Source of the DNA: Nonomuraea sediminis
Lineage (GTDB): Bacteria; Actinomycetota; Actinomycetes; Streptosporangiales; Streptosporangiaceae
Length of the DNA: 64,000 bases
NCBI RefSeq assembly: GCF_018531495.1
Contig: NZ_JAHDTI010000016.1
Span: 124,001-188,000, forward strand
Direction: 5' to 3'
Positions 42,542-50,960 of this stretch are shown piece by piece. The first letter of the stretch is position 1; every line of letters begins with the position of its first letter. The notes beneath the pieces are model-generated. The model ran no database searches. It was given only the letters and a program-made list of their open reading frames with translations, and was not told the DNA's origin. The position numbers and the translations under genes were made by a program.

Positions 42542-43388
42542 GGCGGGCCACCCATGCCTGCACGATCAGCAGCACCACCAGCACCGCGATGAGGGCCAGC
42601 GCCAGCGTCGAGCCGAAGGGCCAGTCGCGGGCCTTGAGGAACTCCGACCTGATCAGGTTGCCCACCATGATCGACTTACCGCCGCCGAGCATCTCGGGGA
42701 TCACGAAGTTGCCGAAGCTGGGCACGAAGACGAACAGGCACCCGGTCATCACGCCCGGCAGGGTCAGCGGCAGCGTCACCTTGCGGAACGTGGTGAACCC
42801 CGAGGCGCCCAGGTTCGCCGACGCCTCGCGCAGCTGCGGATCCAGCTTCTCGATGGTCGCGAACAGCGGCAGCACCATCAGCGGCAGGTAGGAGTACAGC
42901 AGCCCGGTGACGATCGCGCCCTGGTTGTACAGCAGCTCCAGCTTGGTGCCGAGCATCGAGTTGATCAGCCCGGGCCCGCTGAGCAGGATGATCCACGCGT
43001 AGACGCGGATGATGAAGTTCGTCCAGAACGGCAGCACGACCGCCACCAGCGCCACGGTCTTCCACTTGCGCGGCAGCTGCGCGATCAGGTATGCCGTCGG
43101 GTAGCCGATCAGCAGCGCGATCAGCGTGGTCAACGTGGCGATCTTCAGCGAGTTGCCGACCACGCCGAGGTAGAGCGGGTCGATCAGGCGCTCGAAGTTC
43201 TCCGAGGTGAACTCGTAGACCACGCCGCCGAAGCGGCCGCGCTGGAAGACCGTGTTGCTGAGGATCAACGCCATCGGCACCAGGAGCAGGACGATCAGAT
43301 ACGTCAGCCCGGGCGCCAGGAACACGAATGCGCCCAGCCGGCGCCCTCTCTGCGAGGACACCGGCCGAGCCTTGCTTTCTGCCTTCAC
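42534..43388 (-). CDS. potB: Polyamine-type ABC permease (PotB-like)
   Basis: A 284-residue permease with six helices after a basic cytosolic start. The RVYAWIILLSGPGLINSMLG segment and the coupling loop LREASANLGASGFTTFRKVTLPLTLPGV are typical of PotB/YdcU. GTG at 43388 lies 4 nt beyond the potD stop; a longer frame to 43466 reads through the end of potD and is rejected. The ribosome site is weak, so translation may depend on potD. Confidence 0.88.
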   Translation of the reverse strand: MKAESKARPVSSQRGRRLGAFVFLAPGLTYLIVLLLVPMALILSNTVFQRGRFGGVVYEFTSENFERLIDPLYLGVVGNSLKIATLTTLIALLIGYPTAYLIAQLPRKWKTVALVAVVLPFWTNFIIRVYAWIILLSGPGLINSMLGTKLELLYNQGAIVTGLLYSYLPLMVLPLFATIEKLDPQLREASANLGASGFTTFRKVTLPLTLPGVMTGCLFVFVPSFGNFVIPEMLGGGKSIMVGNLIRSEFLKARDWPFGSTLALALIAVLVVLLIVQAWVARRA

Positions 43389-43392
43389 CGCT

Positions 43393-44517
43393 CTAGTTCG
43401 CCGTGACCTCTTGCGACATGCGCGAGTACTTGGTCGACGCCTGGCCCAGGTCGATGATCGACTCACCGTTGAGCAGCTCGGCGGGCTTGATGCCCAGCAG
43501 CGAGCCCTTGGGAACCTGCACCTGGTCCATGGCGGCCTTGTTGGGGACCTTGTAGTTGATGTTCTCGGCCGCCCAGCGGTGGATCTCCGGGTCGAGGATG
43601 TAGTTGATGAAGGCGTGCGCCGCCTCCTTGTTCTTGGAGGACTTCATGATCACCATGGTGTCCACCCAAAGGTCGCTGCCCTCCTTGGGCACGACGAACT
43701 TGATGTTCTGCTTCGGGTCGGTGGTCGGGCACCAGCCGTCCCACGCCTCGACCATGAGGGCCTCGCCGCTCTTGAGCTTGTCGCCGAAGGTGGTGTCGTC
43801 GTAGCCGAGCAGGTGCGGCTTGGCGTTGACGAGCAGTTCCTTGGTCTTGGCGATCTCGTCGTCCTTCTCGGTGTTGACCGAGTAGTTCAACGCCTTGAGC
43901 GCGGGCAGTGCCAGCCAGCGCTCGGTGGTCATCATGGTGACCTTCTTGTCGGCCCAGGCCGGCGGCTTCAGGATGTCGTACCAGCTGGTGGGCGCCTGCT
44001 TGACCAGGTCGCTGCGGTAGCAGATGCCGGTGGTGCCCCAGGTGTAGGGCACGGAGTACTTGTTGCCCTTGTCGTAGGACAGCTGCGTGGCCTCGGGGTA
44101 GAGGTTCGACAGGTTCGGGATCAGCTCGGGGTGGATCGGCTCGAGCAGTCCCTGCTCGTTGAGCGCCTGCGCGTACTGTCCCGACACGAACGCCACGTCG
44201 ATGCCGCTGTCGCCGCCGGCGGTGAGCTTGGTCATCGCCTCCTCGTTGGTGGCGTGCAGCGCGATCTTCACATCGGAGACCTTGAGCTTCTCCTTGACCT
44301 TCTCCGGCAGTTCCTTGGGCGTGTAGCCGTCCCATACCGTGATGCTGATGGACTGCTTCGACAGGTCGGCATTCGGGTTCAGCTGGTCCGCCGTCGCTGC
44401 GGGTGCGCTGCCTGCCGGGCTGTTGGGCGACTGACCGCCACAGGCCGCCACGGCGAGCGCGAGACCGGCCGCCGCCGCGACGGCCGGGAGACGTCGGGTG
44501 AACCGGGTACGGACCAC
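43393..44517 (-). CDS. potD: Polyamine-type binding lipoprotein (PotD-like)
   Basis: A 374-residue extracellular binding protein. The lipobox is VAAC in the leader LALAVAACGG. The mature protein has the PotD/PotF-type ITVWDGYTPKELPEKV, FVSGQYAQALNEQGLLEPI, VPYTWGTTGICYRSDLV and FINYILDPEIHRWAAENINYKVPN motifs. AGGAG lies 8 nt before the GTG at 44517, giving a compact signal peptide; a frame starting at 44565 is rejected. It heads the potDBCA operon. Confidence 0.9.
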   Translation of the reverse strand: MVRTRFTRRLPAVAAAAGLALAVAACGGQSPNSPAGSAPAATADQLNPNADLSKQSISITVWDGYTPKELPEKVKEKLKVSDVKIALHATNEEAMTKLTAGGDSGIDVAFVSGQYAQALNEQGLLEPIHPELIPNLSNLYPEATQLSYDKGNKYSVPYTWGTTGICYRSDLVKQAPTSWYDILKPPAWADKKVTMMTTERWLALPALKALNYSVNTEKDDEIAKTKELLVNAKPHLLGYDDTTFGDKLKSGEALMVEAWDGWCPTTDPKQNIKFVVPKEGSDLWVDTMVIMKSSKNKEAAHAFINYILDPEIHRWAAENINYKVPNKAAMDQVQVPKGSLLGIKPAELLNGESIIDLGQASTKYSRMSQEVTAN

Positions 44518-44659
44518 GGCCGCTGCTCCTTCTGAATCTCTGGGGGACGAGGGTCTCGCGACCATCCGGGCACGGTAGACCAGACCAGGAGTGTTGCAGC
44601 AGAAATCAACATGAGCAAGACTTTTCTAGACATTGCTACCAGGAAGTTTGGCCTGACTG
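44518..44659. promoter_or_regulatory. Divergent control region, potD / glucosamine kinase
   Basis: 142 bp. It includes TAGACCAG at 44576-44583, overlapping a second GACCAGG. The first resembles one half of the DasR-type site (ACTGGTCTAGACCAGT) known in amino-sugar regulons. Only one half matches, so a DasR role is speculative. Confidence 0.25.
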
Positions 44660-45787
44660 TTGAATTCACGTTCAAGATGGGGCAGATTGCTCTCGCTGGG
44701 TGAGACGCCCCTTACCGCCCGAGATCGCGGAGTCACCGCGGCTCTCCTCGGGGCCCTCAACAGCGACGTACCGCCGCCCTTCGCCGTCGAGCGGTTTCTG
44801 CCGCTGCCCAGCCTCTCGTACGACCCTGAAGATCTCCACATCGGGGGGCAGGTCGAGCGGGGATTCGGCGATCATGTCGATCAGACGAACCACTCGGTGG
44901 TGGTGGACGAGCGCGTGGTGGTCAAATGGCTCACGCCGCCGGTGCCGCTGCCGCACCCGGCGCCCGAGCTCATGCGGCACCTCGTTGAGGTGGGCTTCAA
45001 CGACACAGCCCCGCCTTACGCGGCCTTGACAAGGGTTGAGGAAGATCGGGAGCTCCTGATCGCGCTGGTCACCGGCTACCTTCCCGAGGCCCGCGACGGC
45101 TGGGAGTGGTGCGTCGACGAGTGCGAGGCCGGCCGGACCGACTTCGCCGATGACCTCGGTGCCCTGGCGGGCCGCCTCCACCGGGCCCTCGCCATGCTTC
45201 CCGCCGCGCCATCACCGAGCGCCGGTACGGCCGGCAGCGGTGCGGCGGCCAGGGCGGACCAGGCGCTGACGGAAGCCCTGGCGCTCACCGACGGCGACGA
45301 CGGCGAGTGGTTCCGCGGCATCGAGGGAAGACTCCGCCTCGAGCTCGCGCCGCTCGCCATACCCCGCGAAACCCGAGATATCAGGATCCACGGTGACCTG
45401 CACGTCGGGCAGATCCTCAAGTGGCGTGACGGGTACGCGGTGATCGACTTCGACGGCAATCCCACGGTCGCCGACGCCGCGCCGTACCAGCCGGCCGCGC
45501 GGGACGTGGCGCAGCTGACGACGAGCCTGGAGCACGTGGCGCAGGTGGCGATCAAGCGCAGGGACACCCCCGCGGCCCAGGCCCTGGACTGGGCGCGCGA
45601 GGCGCGCGAGCGCATGCTGGCCGCCTACCGCGAGATCGCGGGAGACCTGCTCGACGAGGCGCTGATCAGGCCGTTCGAGGTCGAGCAGGAGTGCCGCGAG
45701 CTCATCTACGCCGCCCGCCACCTGCCACGCTGGCGCTACGCCCCGATGGGCGTCCTGCGCACCTGGTATTCCGAGGAGAACCGTTGA
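44660..45787 (+). CDS. Probable glucosamine kinase (APH/maltokinase fold)
   Basis: Up to 375 residues with an aminoglycoside-phosphotransferase-like kinase fold related to maltokinase. The Brenner-type loop is IRIHGDLHVGQILKWRDGYAVIDFDGNP, with catalytic Asp in HGDLH and the metal Asp in IDFDG. The C-terminal segment QECRELIYAARHLPRWRYAP matches, from memory, the glucosamine-binding signature of actinobacterial glucosamine kinases. It would make glucosamine-6-phosphate. The start is uncertain: TTG at 44660 opens the frame, and TTG at 44687 is an alternative. The stop overlaps the SIS-domain gene, which fits an amino-sugar pair. Confidence 0.75.
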   Translation: MNSRSRWGRLLSLGETPLTARDRGVTAALLGALNSDVPPPFAVERFLPLPSLSYDPEDLHIGGQVERGFGDHVDQTNHSVVVDERVVVKWLTPPVPLPHPAPELMRHLVEVGFNDTAPPYAALTRVEEDRELLIALVTGYLPEARDGWEWCVDECEAGRTDFADDLGALAGRLHRALAMLPAAPSPSAGTAGSGAAARADQALTEALALTDGDDGEWFRGIEGRLRLELAPLAIPRETRDIRIHGDLHVGQILKWRDGYAVIDFDGNPTVADAAPYQPAARDVAQLTTSLEHVAQVAIKRRDTPAAQALDWAREARERMLAAYREIAGDLLDEALIRPFEVEQECRELIYAARHLPRWRYAPMGVLRTWYSEENR

Positions 45788-46749
45788 AACCCGAGCTGTT
45801 CCTGGCCGACCTTGAGGCCAAGCCCGCCGCCCTCGCCGACCTGGCGGCGGGGTTGAGCGCCAACCCGTGGAAGGCGCTGCCCGGCGGCTTCGGCCGGGTG
45901 CTGTTCCTCGGCATGGGCAGCTCCCGCTACGCCGCCTCGGTGGCCGCGCTGCGCCTGCGCGCCCGCGGGATCGACGCGCACGCCGAGTACGCCTCGGCCG
46001 CCGCGTCCTTCCCACCCGGCCGCGACACGCTGGTCATCCCGATCTCGGCCACCGGCGGCAGCCGCGAGACGCTCGACGCCGCCGCCCGCCACGAGGGCTC
46101 CTACCGCGCGGTGCTGACCAACGTGGCCGGCTCCCCCATCACCGAGGGTGCCGACCTGGTGGTGCCGATGCTGGCCGGGGAGGAGCGCGGCGGTGTGGCC
46201 TGCCGTACCTTCCAGCACACGCTCGCGCTGCTGCTCGCGCTCGAGGCGCACCTGACCGCCGCCGACCGCGACCTGCCGGCCCTGGTACGGCGGGCCGCCG
46301 AGGCCACCGCCGACCTGCTCGACCGGCGCGAGGCGTGGCTCCCCGGCGTCCTCGACCTGCTTGACGGCCCGCACGGCGTCTACACCGTCGCGCCCGCGGA
46401 GCACCTGTCGTCGGCCGAGCAGTCGGCGCTGATGTTCCGCGAAGGACCGCGCCGCCCGGCCGACGCCTGCGAGACGGGCGACTGGTCGCACGTGGACGTC
46501 TACCTCACCAAGACCCTGGACTACCGGGCGATCCTCTTCCCCGGCTCCGCCTACGACGACCAGGCGATGGACTGGGTGCGGCAACGCGGCTCGACGATCC
46601 TCACCGTCGGCGGCGAGCTGCCCGACGCCAGGGCCTCCGTCCGCTACCTGCACGACGACGACCCCGACGTCGCCCTGCTCACCGAGACGCTGGTGGCCGA
46701 GCTGGTCGCCGCCCACTGGTGGCTTCACGGGACCAGCAGTCCCCAGTAG
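45784..46749 (+). CDS. SIS-domain sugar isomerase/deaminase-like protein
   Basis: A 321-residue double-SIS protein of the GlmS-isomerase/AgaS type. The first SIS domain has LFLGMGSSRYAASVAAL and PISATGGSRETLDAA; the second has APAEHLSSAEQSALMFREGPRRPADACETGDWSHVD. It could convert glucosamine-6-phosphate to fructose-6-phosphate and ammonia, completing the kinase's pathway. The start is TTG at 45784, 6 nt after AGGAGA and overlapping the kinase stop. It overlaps the convergent hydrolase gene by 25 bp. Confidence 0.8.
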   Translation: MKPELFLADLEAKPAALADLAAGLSANPWKALPGGFGRVLFLGMGSSRYAASVAALRLRARGIDAHAEYASAAASFPPGRDTLVIPISATGGSRETLDAAARHEGSYRAVLTNVAGSPITEGADLVVPMLAGEERGGVACRTFQHTLALLLALEAHLTAADRDLPALVRRAAEATADLLDRREAWLPGVLDLLDGPHGVYTVAPAEHLSSAEQSALMFREGPRRPADACETGDWSHVDVYLTKTLDYRAILFPGSAYDDQAMDWVRQRGSTILTVGGELPDARASVRYLHDDDPDVALLTETLVAELVAAHWWLHGTSSPQ

Positions 46750-48017
46750 AGGGCCCACGGGATGAAGGCGGCGCCGGCCACGGCGGCCACGCGGACCCTG
46801 GCGGAAGCCGTACGCCATTTCGCCAGGCACGTCAGCGAGGCCAGCGCGGTGGCGGCGGCGAGCAGCTGCGCGGCCAGCCAGGCGATCGGGCGGTGGAGCA
46901 GCAGCGGGCCGGTGGACACGCCCGCGCCGTTGGAGGTCAGCAGCAGGCTCAGCATCGTGTAGACCAGGCCCGCGATCGACAGTGCGCCGCACAGGGCCAG
47001 CACCCGGGCGGGCCACGAGCCAGGGCTCCGGCGGCGCACGCCGTACCAGAGGAAGACGAGCAACATCAGCACCATGGCGCCGACCTGCAGCTGCCACGAC
47101 TCCCACCAGGCCGACGGCGGCGTGTCCACGCTGCGCGCCGGCTGTGCGGGCAGCGGCTGGGCGCTGGAGGCGGGAACGTCGCCGGCGGCTACCCGCCTGA
47201 CCCAGGAGCCGACGGTCTCGGGGTAGCCGGGGGTGAGCGTGTCGGGTCCCGTGTGCAGGGCGTGCGGGGCGCCGGGGAAGAACTTGACGGTCAGGCTGGT
47301 GTGCACGCCTGACAGGAACCGCTGCGCGCTCTCGGCGGGCATGACCTGGTTGTCCTGCGCGCCCCACAGGGCCAGCACGGGCTGGGTGAGGCTCGCGAGG
47401 GTCCTGCTCGGGTCGTAGTGGGCCTCGGGGAAGAGTCCCGCGTCGCCCGCGAGCCGGTGGAAGGTGCGGGCGTAGGCCGTGCGCAGCGAGCCCTGGACGC
47501 CGGACCTGTCAACCTTGTTGGTGGCGTTCCACGACTGGGTGCGCAGCGGCGACAGGCCTGGCCCGCCCACCGTGACCAGGAACTCCACGTCCTTGGCGCG
47601 GGAGGCCGCGATCGGGGCCACCCAGCCGCCCTCGCTCAGGCCCCAGATCCCGGCGTGGCCCACGGCCGGTTGGCGCTTGAGCACGGCGAAGGCCTTCAGC
47701 GCGTCGTCGGCCAGTTGCCCGTAGTCCCGGTGCGTCTTGGAGTACCCGGCGCTGCGTTTGTCCGGCGCGAGCACCACCATGCCCTGGCGGGCGAACGCCT
47801 CGGCCTCCGCCTTCAGCTCGCGCCAGCTGTTGCCCTGGCCGGAGCCGTGCACCAGGAGCAGGCCTGGCAGCTCGCCCGTCGCGTGGGCGGGGCGGAAGAC
47901 CTCCCCGCCGAGCCGCTGGCCGTCCGACGTGGTGAAGGTGACGTCGGTGGTCGTCAGCGCGGTGTCGGGGGTGCCGTGCAGGGACAGGGCCAGCAGGGCC
48001 GTGGCCATGAGCATCAT
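46725..48017 (-). CDS. Membrane-anchored alpha/beta hydrolase
   Basis: A 430-residue protein. A signal peptide (MLMATALLALSLHG) precedes an extracellular alpha/beta hydrolase of the dienelactone hydrolase/acyl-CoA thioesterase type. The oxyanion region is LLVHGSGQGNSW, nucleophile Ser in WGLSEGGWV, acid in LWGAQDNQV and His in GAPHAL. A Pro/Ala linker then leads to four membrane helices at the C-terminus (VGAMVLMLLVFLWYGV onward). GGAGAAG precedes the ATG at 48017. The substrate is unknown. It diverges from the sensor kinase gene and may be its target. Confidence 0.82.
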   Translation of the reverse strand: MMLMATALLALSLHGTPDTALTTTDVTFTTSDGQRLGGEVFRPAHATGELPGLLLVHGSGQGNSWRELKAEAEAFARQGMVVLAPDKRSAGYSKTHRDYGQLADDALKAFAVLKRQPAVGHAGIWGLSEGGWVAPIAASRAKDVEFLVTVGGPGLSPLRTQSWNATNKVDRSGVQGSLRTAYARTFHRLAGDAGLFPEAHYDPSRTLASLTQPVLALWGAQDNQVMPAESAQRFLSGVHTSLTVKFFPGAPHALHTGPDTLTPGYPETVGSWVRRVAAGDVPASSAQPLPAQPARSVDTPPSAWWESWQLQVGAMVLMLLVFLWYGVRRRSPGSWPARVLALCGALSIAGLVYTMLSLLLTSNGAGVSTGPLLLHRPIAWLAAQLLAAATALASLTCLAKWRTASARVRVAAVAGAAFIPWALYWGLLVP

Positions 48018-48111
48018 CGGGGCTTCTCCAGGTAGTGCGTGCCGCATTTGCTGGGATAAGTCTCGAAATTTCGGCCGCAATGGGCATCGCCGGTGTGGGC
48101 GATCTGGATGC

Positions 48112-48127
48112 TCCCCCGCGCGGGGGA
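48112..48127. promoter_or_regulatory. 16-bp perfect palindrome before the kinase gene
   Basis: TCCCCCGCGCGGGGGA is a perfect palindrome at 48112-48127 in the divergent gap. It ends over GATACT, a -10-like hexamer placed for a leaderless transcript from 48140. Likely an autoregulatory operator. Confidence 0.5.
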
Positions 48128-48139
48128 TACTTGGCGCTT

Positions 48140-49219
48140 GTGTCCGGATTGCTCCAGAGGCTGCGCGCGCTTCCCCCTGCCGCGGTCGACCTGGCCATCA
48201 CGCTGGGTGTGCTCATCGGGCTGTCGGTGCCGTTCCTGTACGCGCGGCGGATGTCGGGGCCTGAGCCGTGGACGCTGGCCGAGTACTGGCCGGTCCTGGT
48301 CGGCTCGGTGCCGCTGCTGCTGCGCCGCCGCTATCCCTTGGCGGTGTTCGTCGTGGTGGCCGCCGCCTCCGTCGCGTACTCGCTGAGGGATCCGGACGTC
48401 CCGCCGCAGCCCGTGCCCTACGGCTGGCTGGCCGGGCTCTTCACGGTGGCCGAGCTGTCGCCGCGCTGGAAGCGGCTGCTCGCGGTGGGGATCAGCCTGG
48501 CGCCGGCGGTCACGGTCTCGCCCTCGACGTTCGTGCGCAGCACGCTCACCGCGGTGGCGGCCTACGCGATGGGCAGGGCGGTGGTCAAGCACCGGGAGAA
48601 CGCTGCCTTGATGGCCGAGCGGGCCGCCGAACGCGAGCGGGCCAGGATCGCCCGCGACATGCACGACATCCTGGCCCACGCGATCAGCATCATGATCGTG
48701 CAGGCGGAGGCGGGCCCGTTCGCCGTCCGCGGCTCGCCCGAGCGGGCGATCCAGGCCTTCAGGGCCATCAGCGAGGCGGGCCGCGACGCGCAGGCGCAGC
48801 TGCGCCGCATGCTCGACCTGCTCAAGGACGGTGAGATGGGCCGCGAGCCGCAGCCCACCCTCACCGGCGTCCCCGACCTGGTGGCGCGCGTCTCCGCCAC
48901 CGGTCCCCAGGTACGGCTGGCCGTCACCGGCACCGCCGCCACGCTCCCCGCGGACGCCGAGCTGGCCGCGTACCGGATCGTCCAGGAGGCGCTCACCAAC
49001 ATGGTCAAACACGCCCGCGCCACCACGGGCGAGGTCAGGCTCGACTGGAAGGACGGCGAACTGATGATCACGATCTCCGACGACGGCCGGGGCCCGGGCG
49101 GCCACGGTGCGGGACACGGGCTGGTCGGCATGCGGGAGCGGGCCGCGGCCTGCGGCGGGACCGTCACCTACGGCGGCGGTCCCGGCGGGTTCCAGGTCGA
49201 GGCGAGGTTGCCGCTATGA
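48140..49219 (+). CDS. NarL-type sensor histidine kinase
   Basis: A 359-residue membrane histidine kinase of the HisKA_3 family. The N-terminal half has four to five membrane helices with little outside the membrane. The phosphoacceptor is H175 in ARIARDMHDILAHAIS, and the ATPase domain has YRIVQEALTNMVKHARA and ISDDGRGPGG...GHGLVGMRERA. GTG at 48140 is chosen because the protein then begins at the membrane domain and a -10-like GATACT lies 8 nt upstream; a longer frame from 48035 covers the palindrome. Coupled to the response regulator by ATGA. Confidence 0.88.
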   Translation: MSGLLQRLRALPPAAVDLAITLGVLIGLSVPFLYARRMSGPEPWTLAEYWPVLVGSVPLLLRRRYPLAVFVVVAAASVAYSLRDPDVPPQPVPYGWLAGLFTVAELSPRWKRLLAVGISLAPAVTVSPSTFVRSTLTAVAAYAMGRAVVKHRENAALMAERAAERERARIARDMHDILAHAISIMIVQAEAGPFAVRGSPERAIQAFRAISEAGRDAQAQLRRMLDLLKDGEMGREPQPTLTGVPDLVARVSATGPQVRLAVTGTAATLPADAELAAYRIVQEALTNMVKHARATTGEVRLDWKDGELMITISDDGRGPGGHGAGHGLVGMRERAAACGGTVTYGGGPGGFQVEARLPL

Positions 49220-49881
49220 CGGTCAGCGTCGTCGTGGCGGACGACCAGGAGCTGGTCAGGAGCGGGTTCGCGCTGATACTCGACTCCCAGCCGGACCTGT
49301 CGGTGGTGGCCGAGGCGGGCGACGGGCTGCAGGCCGTGGAGGCGGTCCGGCGGCTGGCGCCCGACGTGGCGCTGCTCGACATCCGCATGCCCGGGCTGGA
49401 CGGGATCGAGGCCGCCAGGATCGTGTGCGCCGAGACGGACACCAAGGTCATCATGCTCACCACGTTCGACCAGGACGACTACGTCTACGACGCCCTCGAG
49501 GCGGGGGCCAGCGGGTTCCTGCTGAAGGACGTGCGGGCGGACGACCTGGTGCACGCCGTACGCGTCGCCGTGGCAGGCGAGGCGCTGCTCGCGCCGGCCG
49601 TCACGCGGCGCCTGATCGACTCCGTCAGGGCCGCGGGGCGCGCCGCGGTCCTGCCAGGGTCGCTGGACGTGCTGACGGAGCGCGAGCGGGAGGTGCTGAC
49701 GCTGCTCGGACACGGGCTGTCCAACGCCGAGATCGCGGCGCGGCTGGTGGTCAGCGACCACACGGTGAAGACCCACGTCAGCAACGTGCTGACCAAGCTC
49801 GGGCTCCGCGACCGGGTCCAGGCGGTCATCGCGGCCTACGAGACCGGCCTGCTGCGTCCTTCCGGCCGCTTCAGTCGGTGA
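49216..49881 (+). CDS. NarL/LuxR-type response regulator
   Basis: A 221-residue response regulator. The receiver domain has the acidic pair D9-D10, phospho-acceptor D55 in VALLDIRMPG and the conserved Lys in GFLLKDV. A LuxR-type HTH follows (LTEREREVLTLLGHGLSNAEIAARL and HTVKTHVSNVLTKLGL). Its stop region overlaps the convergent TetR gene by 11 bp. Targets probably include its own operon and the divergent hydrolase. Confidence 0.93.
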   Translation: MTVSVVVADDQELVRSGFALILDSQPDLSVVAEAGDGLQAVEAVRRLAPDVALLDIRMPGLDGIEAARIVCAETDTKVIMLTTFDQDDYVYDALEAGASGFLLKDVRADDLVHAVRVAVAGEALLAPAVTRRLIDSVRAAGRAAVLPGSLDVLTEREREVLTLLGHGLSNAEIAARLVVSDHTVKTHVSNVLTKLGLRDRVQAVIAAYETGLLRPSGRFSR

Positions 49882-50428
49882 CCTTCTGCACCAGCATCCG
49901 CAGCACAGGCCTGGCGGCTTCCTCGACGTCGTCACCGAGCTCCGGGGGCAGGACCCCGTTCAGCCAGAGCGTCGCGAAGCCGTGCGCGATGGACCACGCG
50001 GCGATCCCGAAGTGACCTTCACGACTCGGGTCGGCCGTGATGGTCCTGACCCCGCGGGCGAGCTCCTCCGTGGCCCTGTCACGCGCGGCGGTCACCTCGG
50101 GGTCGTCGACCCGGTAGAGGTCCGGGCTGTACATGACCTCGAAGTGCGCCCGGTGCTCGACCGCGAAGCGCACGTAGGCCACGCCCGTGTCCAGCAGGTC
50201 GTCCCCGGCCGCCGCCAGCGCGTCCGCGAACAGCGCGAAGCCCTCCGCGGCCACCGCCGTCAGCAGGCCCGCCTTGTCCCCGAAGTGGTGCGCGGGCGCC
50301 GCGTGGGAGACCCCGGCGCGCCTGGCCAGCTCGCGCAGGCTCCAGCTCGCGATGCCGGACTCGGTTATCGCCTCGACGGCGGCGTCCATGATCACTCGCC
50401 GCAGGTTGCCGTGATGGTAGTTCGCCAT
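49871..50428 (-). CDS. TetR-family regulator with WHG-type C-terminus
   Basis: A 185-residue TetR repressor. HTH: AVEAITESGIASWSLRELARRAGVSHAAPAHHFGDKAGLL. The C-terminal domain (HFEVMYSPDLYRV, AWSIAHGFATLWLNGVLP) is of the TetR_C WHG type. ATG at 50428 is chosen (MANYHHGNLR start, common in this group). It diverges from a small monooxygenase-like gene with two matching operators between them. Confidence 0.87.
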   Translation of the reverse strand: MANYHHGNLRRVIMDAAVEAITESGIASWSLRELARRAGVSHAAPAHHFGDKAGLLTAVAAEGFALFADALAAAGDDLLDTGVAYVRFAVEHRAHFEVMYSPDLYRVDDPEVTAARDRATEELARGVRTITADPSREGHFGIAAWSIAHGFATLWLNGVLPPELGDDVEEAARPVLRMLVQKVTD

Positions 50429-50440
50429 ACCCGCCACCAT

Positions 50441-50494
50441 ATCTTGCCATTGACAAGTTCAGGCGCATGAGGCAATCTTGCCATCGACAAGATT
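50441..50494. promoter_or_regulatory. Two operator copies, CTTGCCAT(T/C)GACAAG
   Basis: ATCTTGCCATTGACAAGT (50441-50458) and ATCTTGCCATCGACAAGATT (50475-50494) are near-identical dyads 34 bp apart. The second has 7-bp arms, AATCTTG and CAAGATT, from 50474. They cover the start region of the TetR gene and the promoter of the plus-strand gene, consistent with autoregulated repression. Confidence 0.75.
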
Positions 50495-50512
50495 TGAGAA
50501 AGGAAGCCCGAC

Positions 50513-50908
50513 ATGCCAGCTCTCCCGTGGACCCAGCCCAACACCCCCGAGCCCGGCGCCGAGGTCGTGGCCATGGCCTCCAGACTCGAGGTCCGCTCGC
50601 TGCTCCAGGTGCCCGGGTTCTTCCTGGCCTCCATGAAGGTGTGGCAGCAGGCGCGCCGCTCCCCCGGCGCCTACGGCCTGGCGCTCAAGGCGGACCTGCT
50701 CTCCCGGACGTTCTGGACGGTCTCGGTGTGGCACGACAAGGCGGCCATCCAGGCCTACGCCGCCGCTGAGCCCCACCGCTCGACGATGCGCCGCAAGCGC
50801 GCCGTCATGAAGGAGTCCACCTTCACCTTCTGGAACACCCAGGCCGACGGCCGGCCGATCGGCTGGGACGAGGTCGAGCGCCGCATCATCGAGGAGCGCA
50901 CCCGTTGA
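50513..50908 (+). CDS. DUF3291/ABM-like small monooxygenase-type protein
   Basis: A 131-residue protein with a dimeric ferredoxin-like (ABM/DUF3291-type) fold, suggested by VPGFFLASMKVWQQARRSPGAYGLALKADLL, the strand TFWTVSVWHDKAAIQAYA and AEPHRSTMRRKR. Relatives include small heme-degrading or quinone-type monooxygenases, but no catalytic assignment is possible here. AAAGGAAG precedes the ATG. It is the probable target of the divergent TetR protein. Confidence 0.7.
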   Translation: MPALPWTQPNTPEPGAEVVAMASRLEVRSLLQVPGFFLASMKVWQQARRSPGAYGLALKADLLSRTFWTVSVWHDKAAIQAYAAAEPHRSTMRRKRAVMKESTFTFWNTQADGRPIGWDEVERRIIEERTR

Positions 50909-50922
50909 CCCCGAGCACGCGA

Positions 50923-50953
50923 AAGGCGCCGCCCCTCACCGGGACGGCGCCTT
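50923..50953. terminator. Convergent terminator hairpin
   Basis: AAGGCGCCG (50923-50931) pairs with CGGCGCCTT (50945-50953), extended internally by CCC/GGG. It sits between two convergent genes ending at 50908 and 50961 and can serve both strands. Confidence 0.75.
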
Positions 50954-50960
50954 GTCTCGG

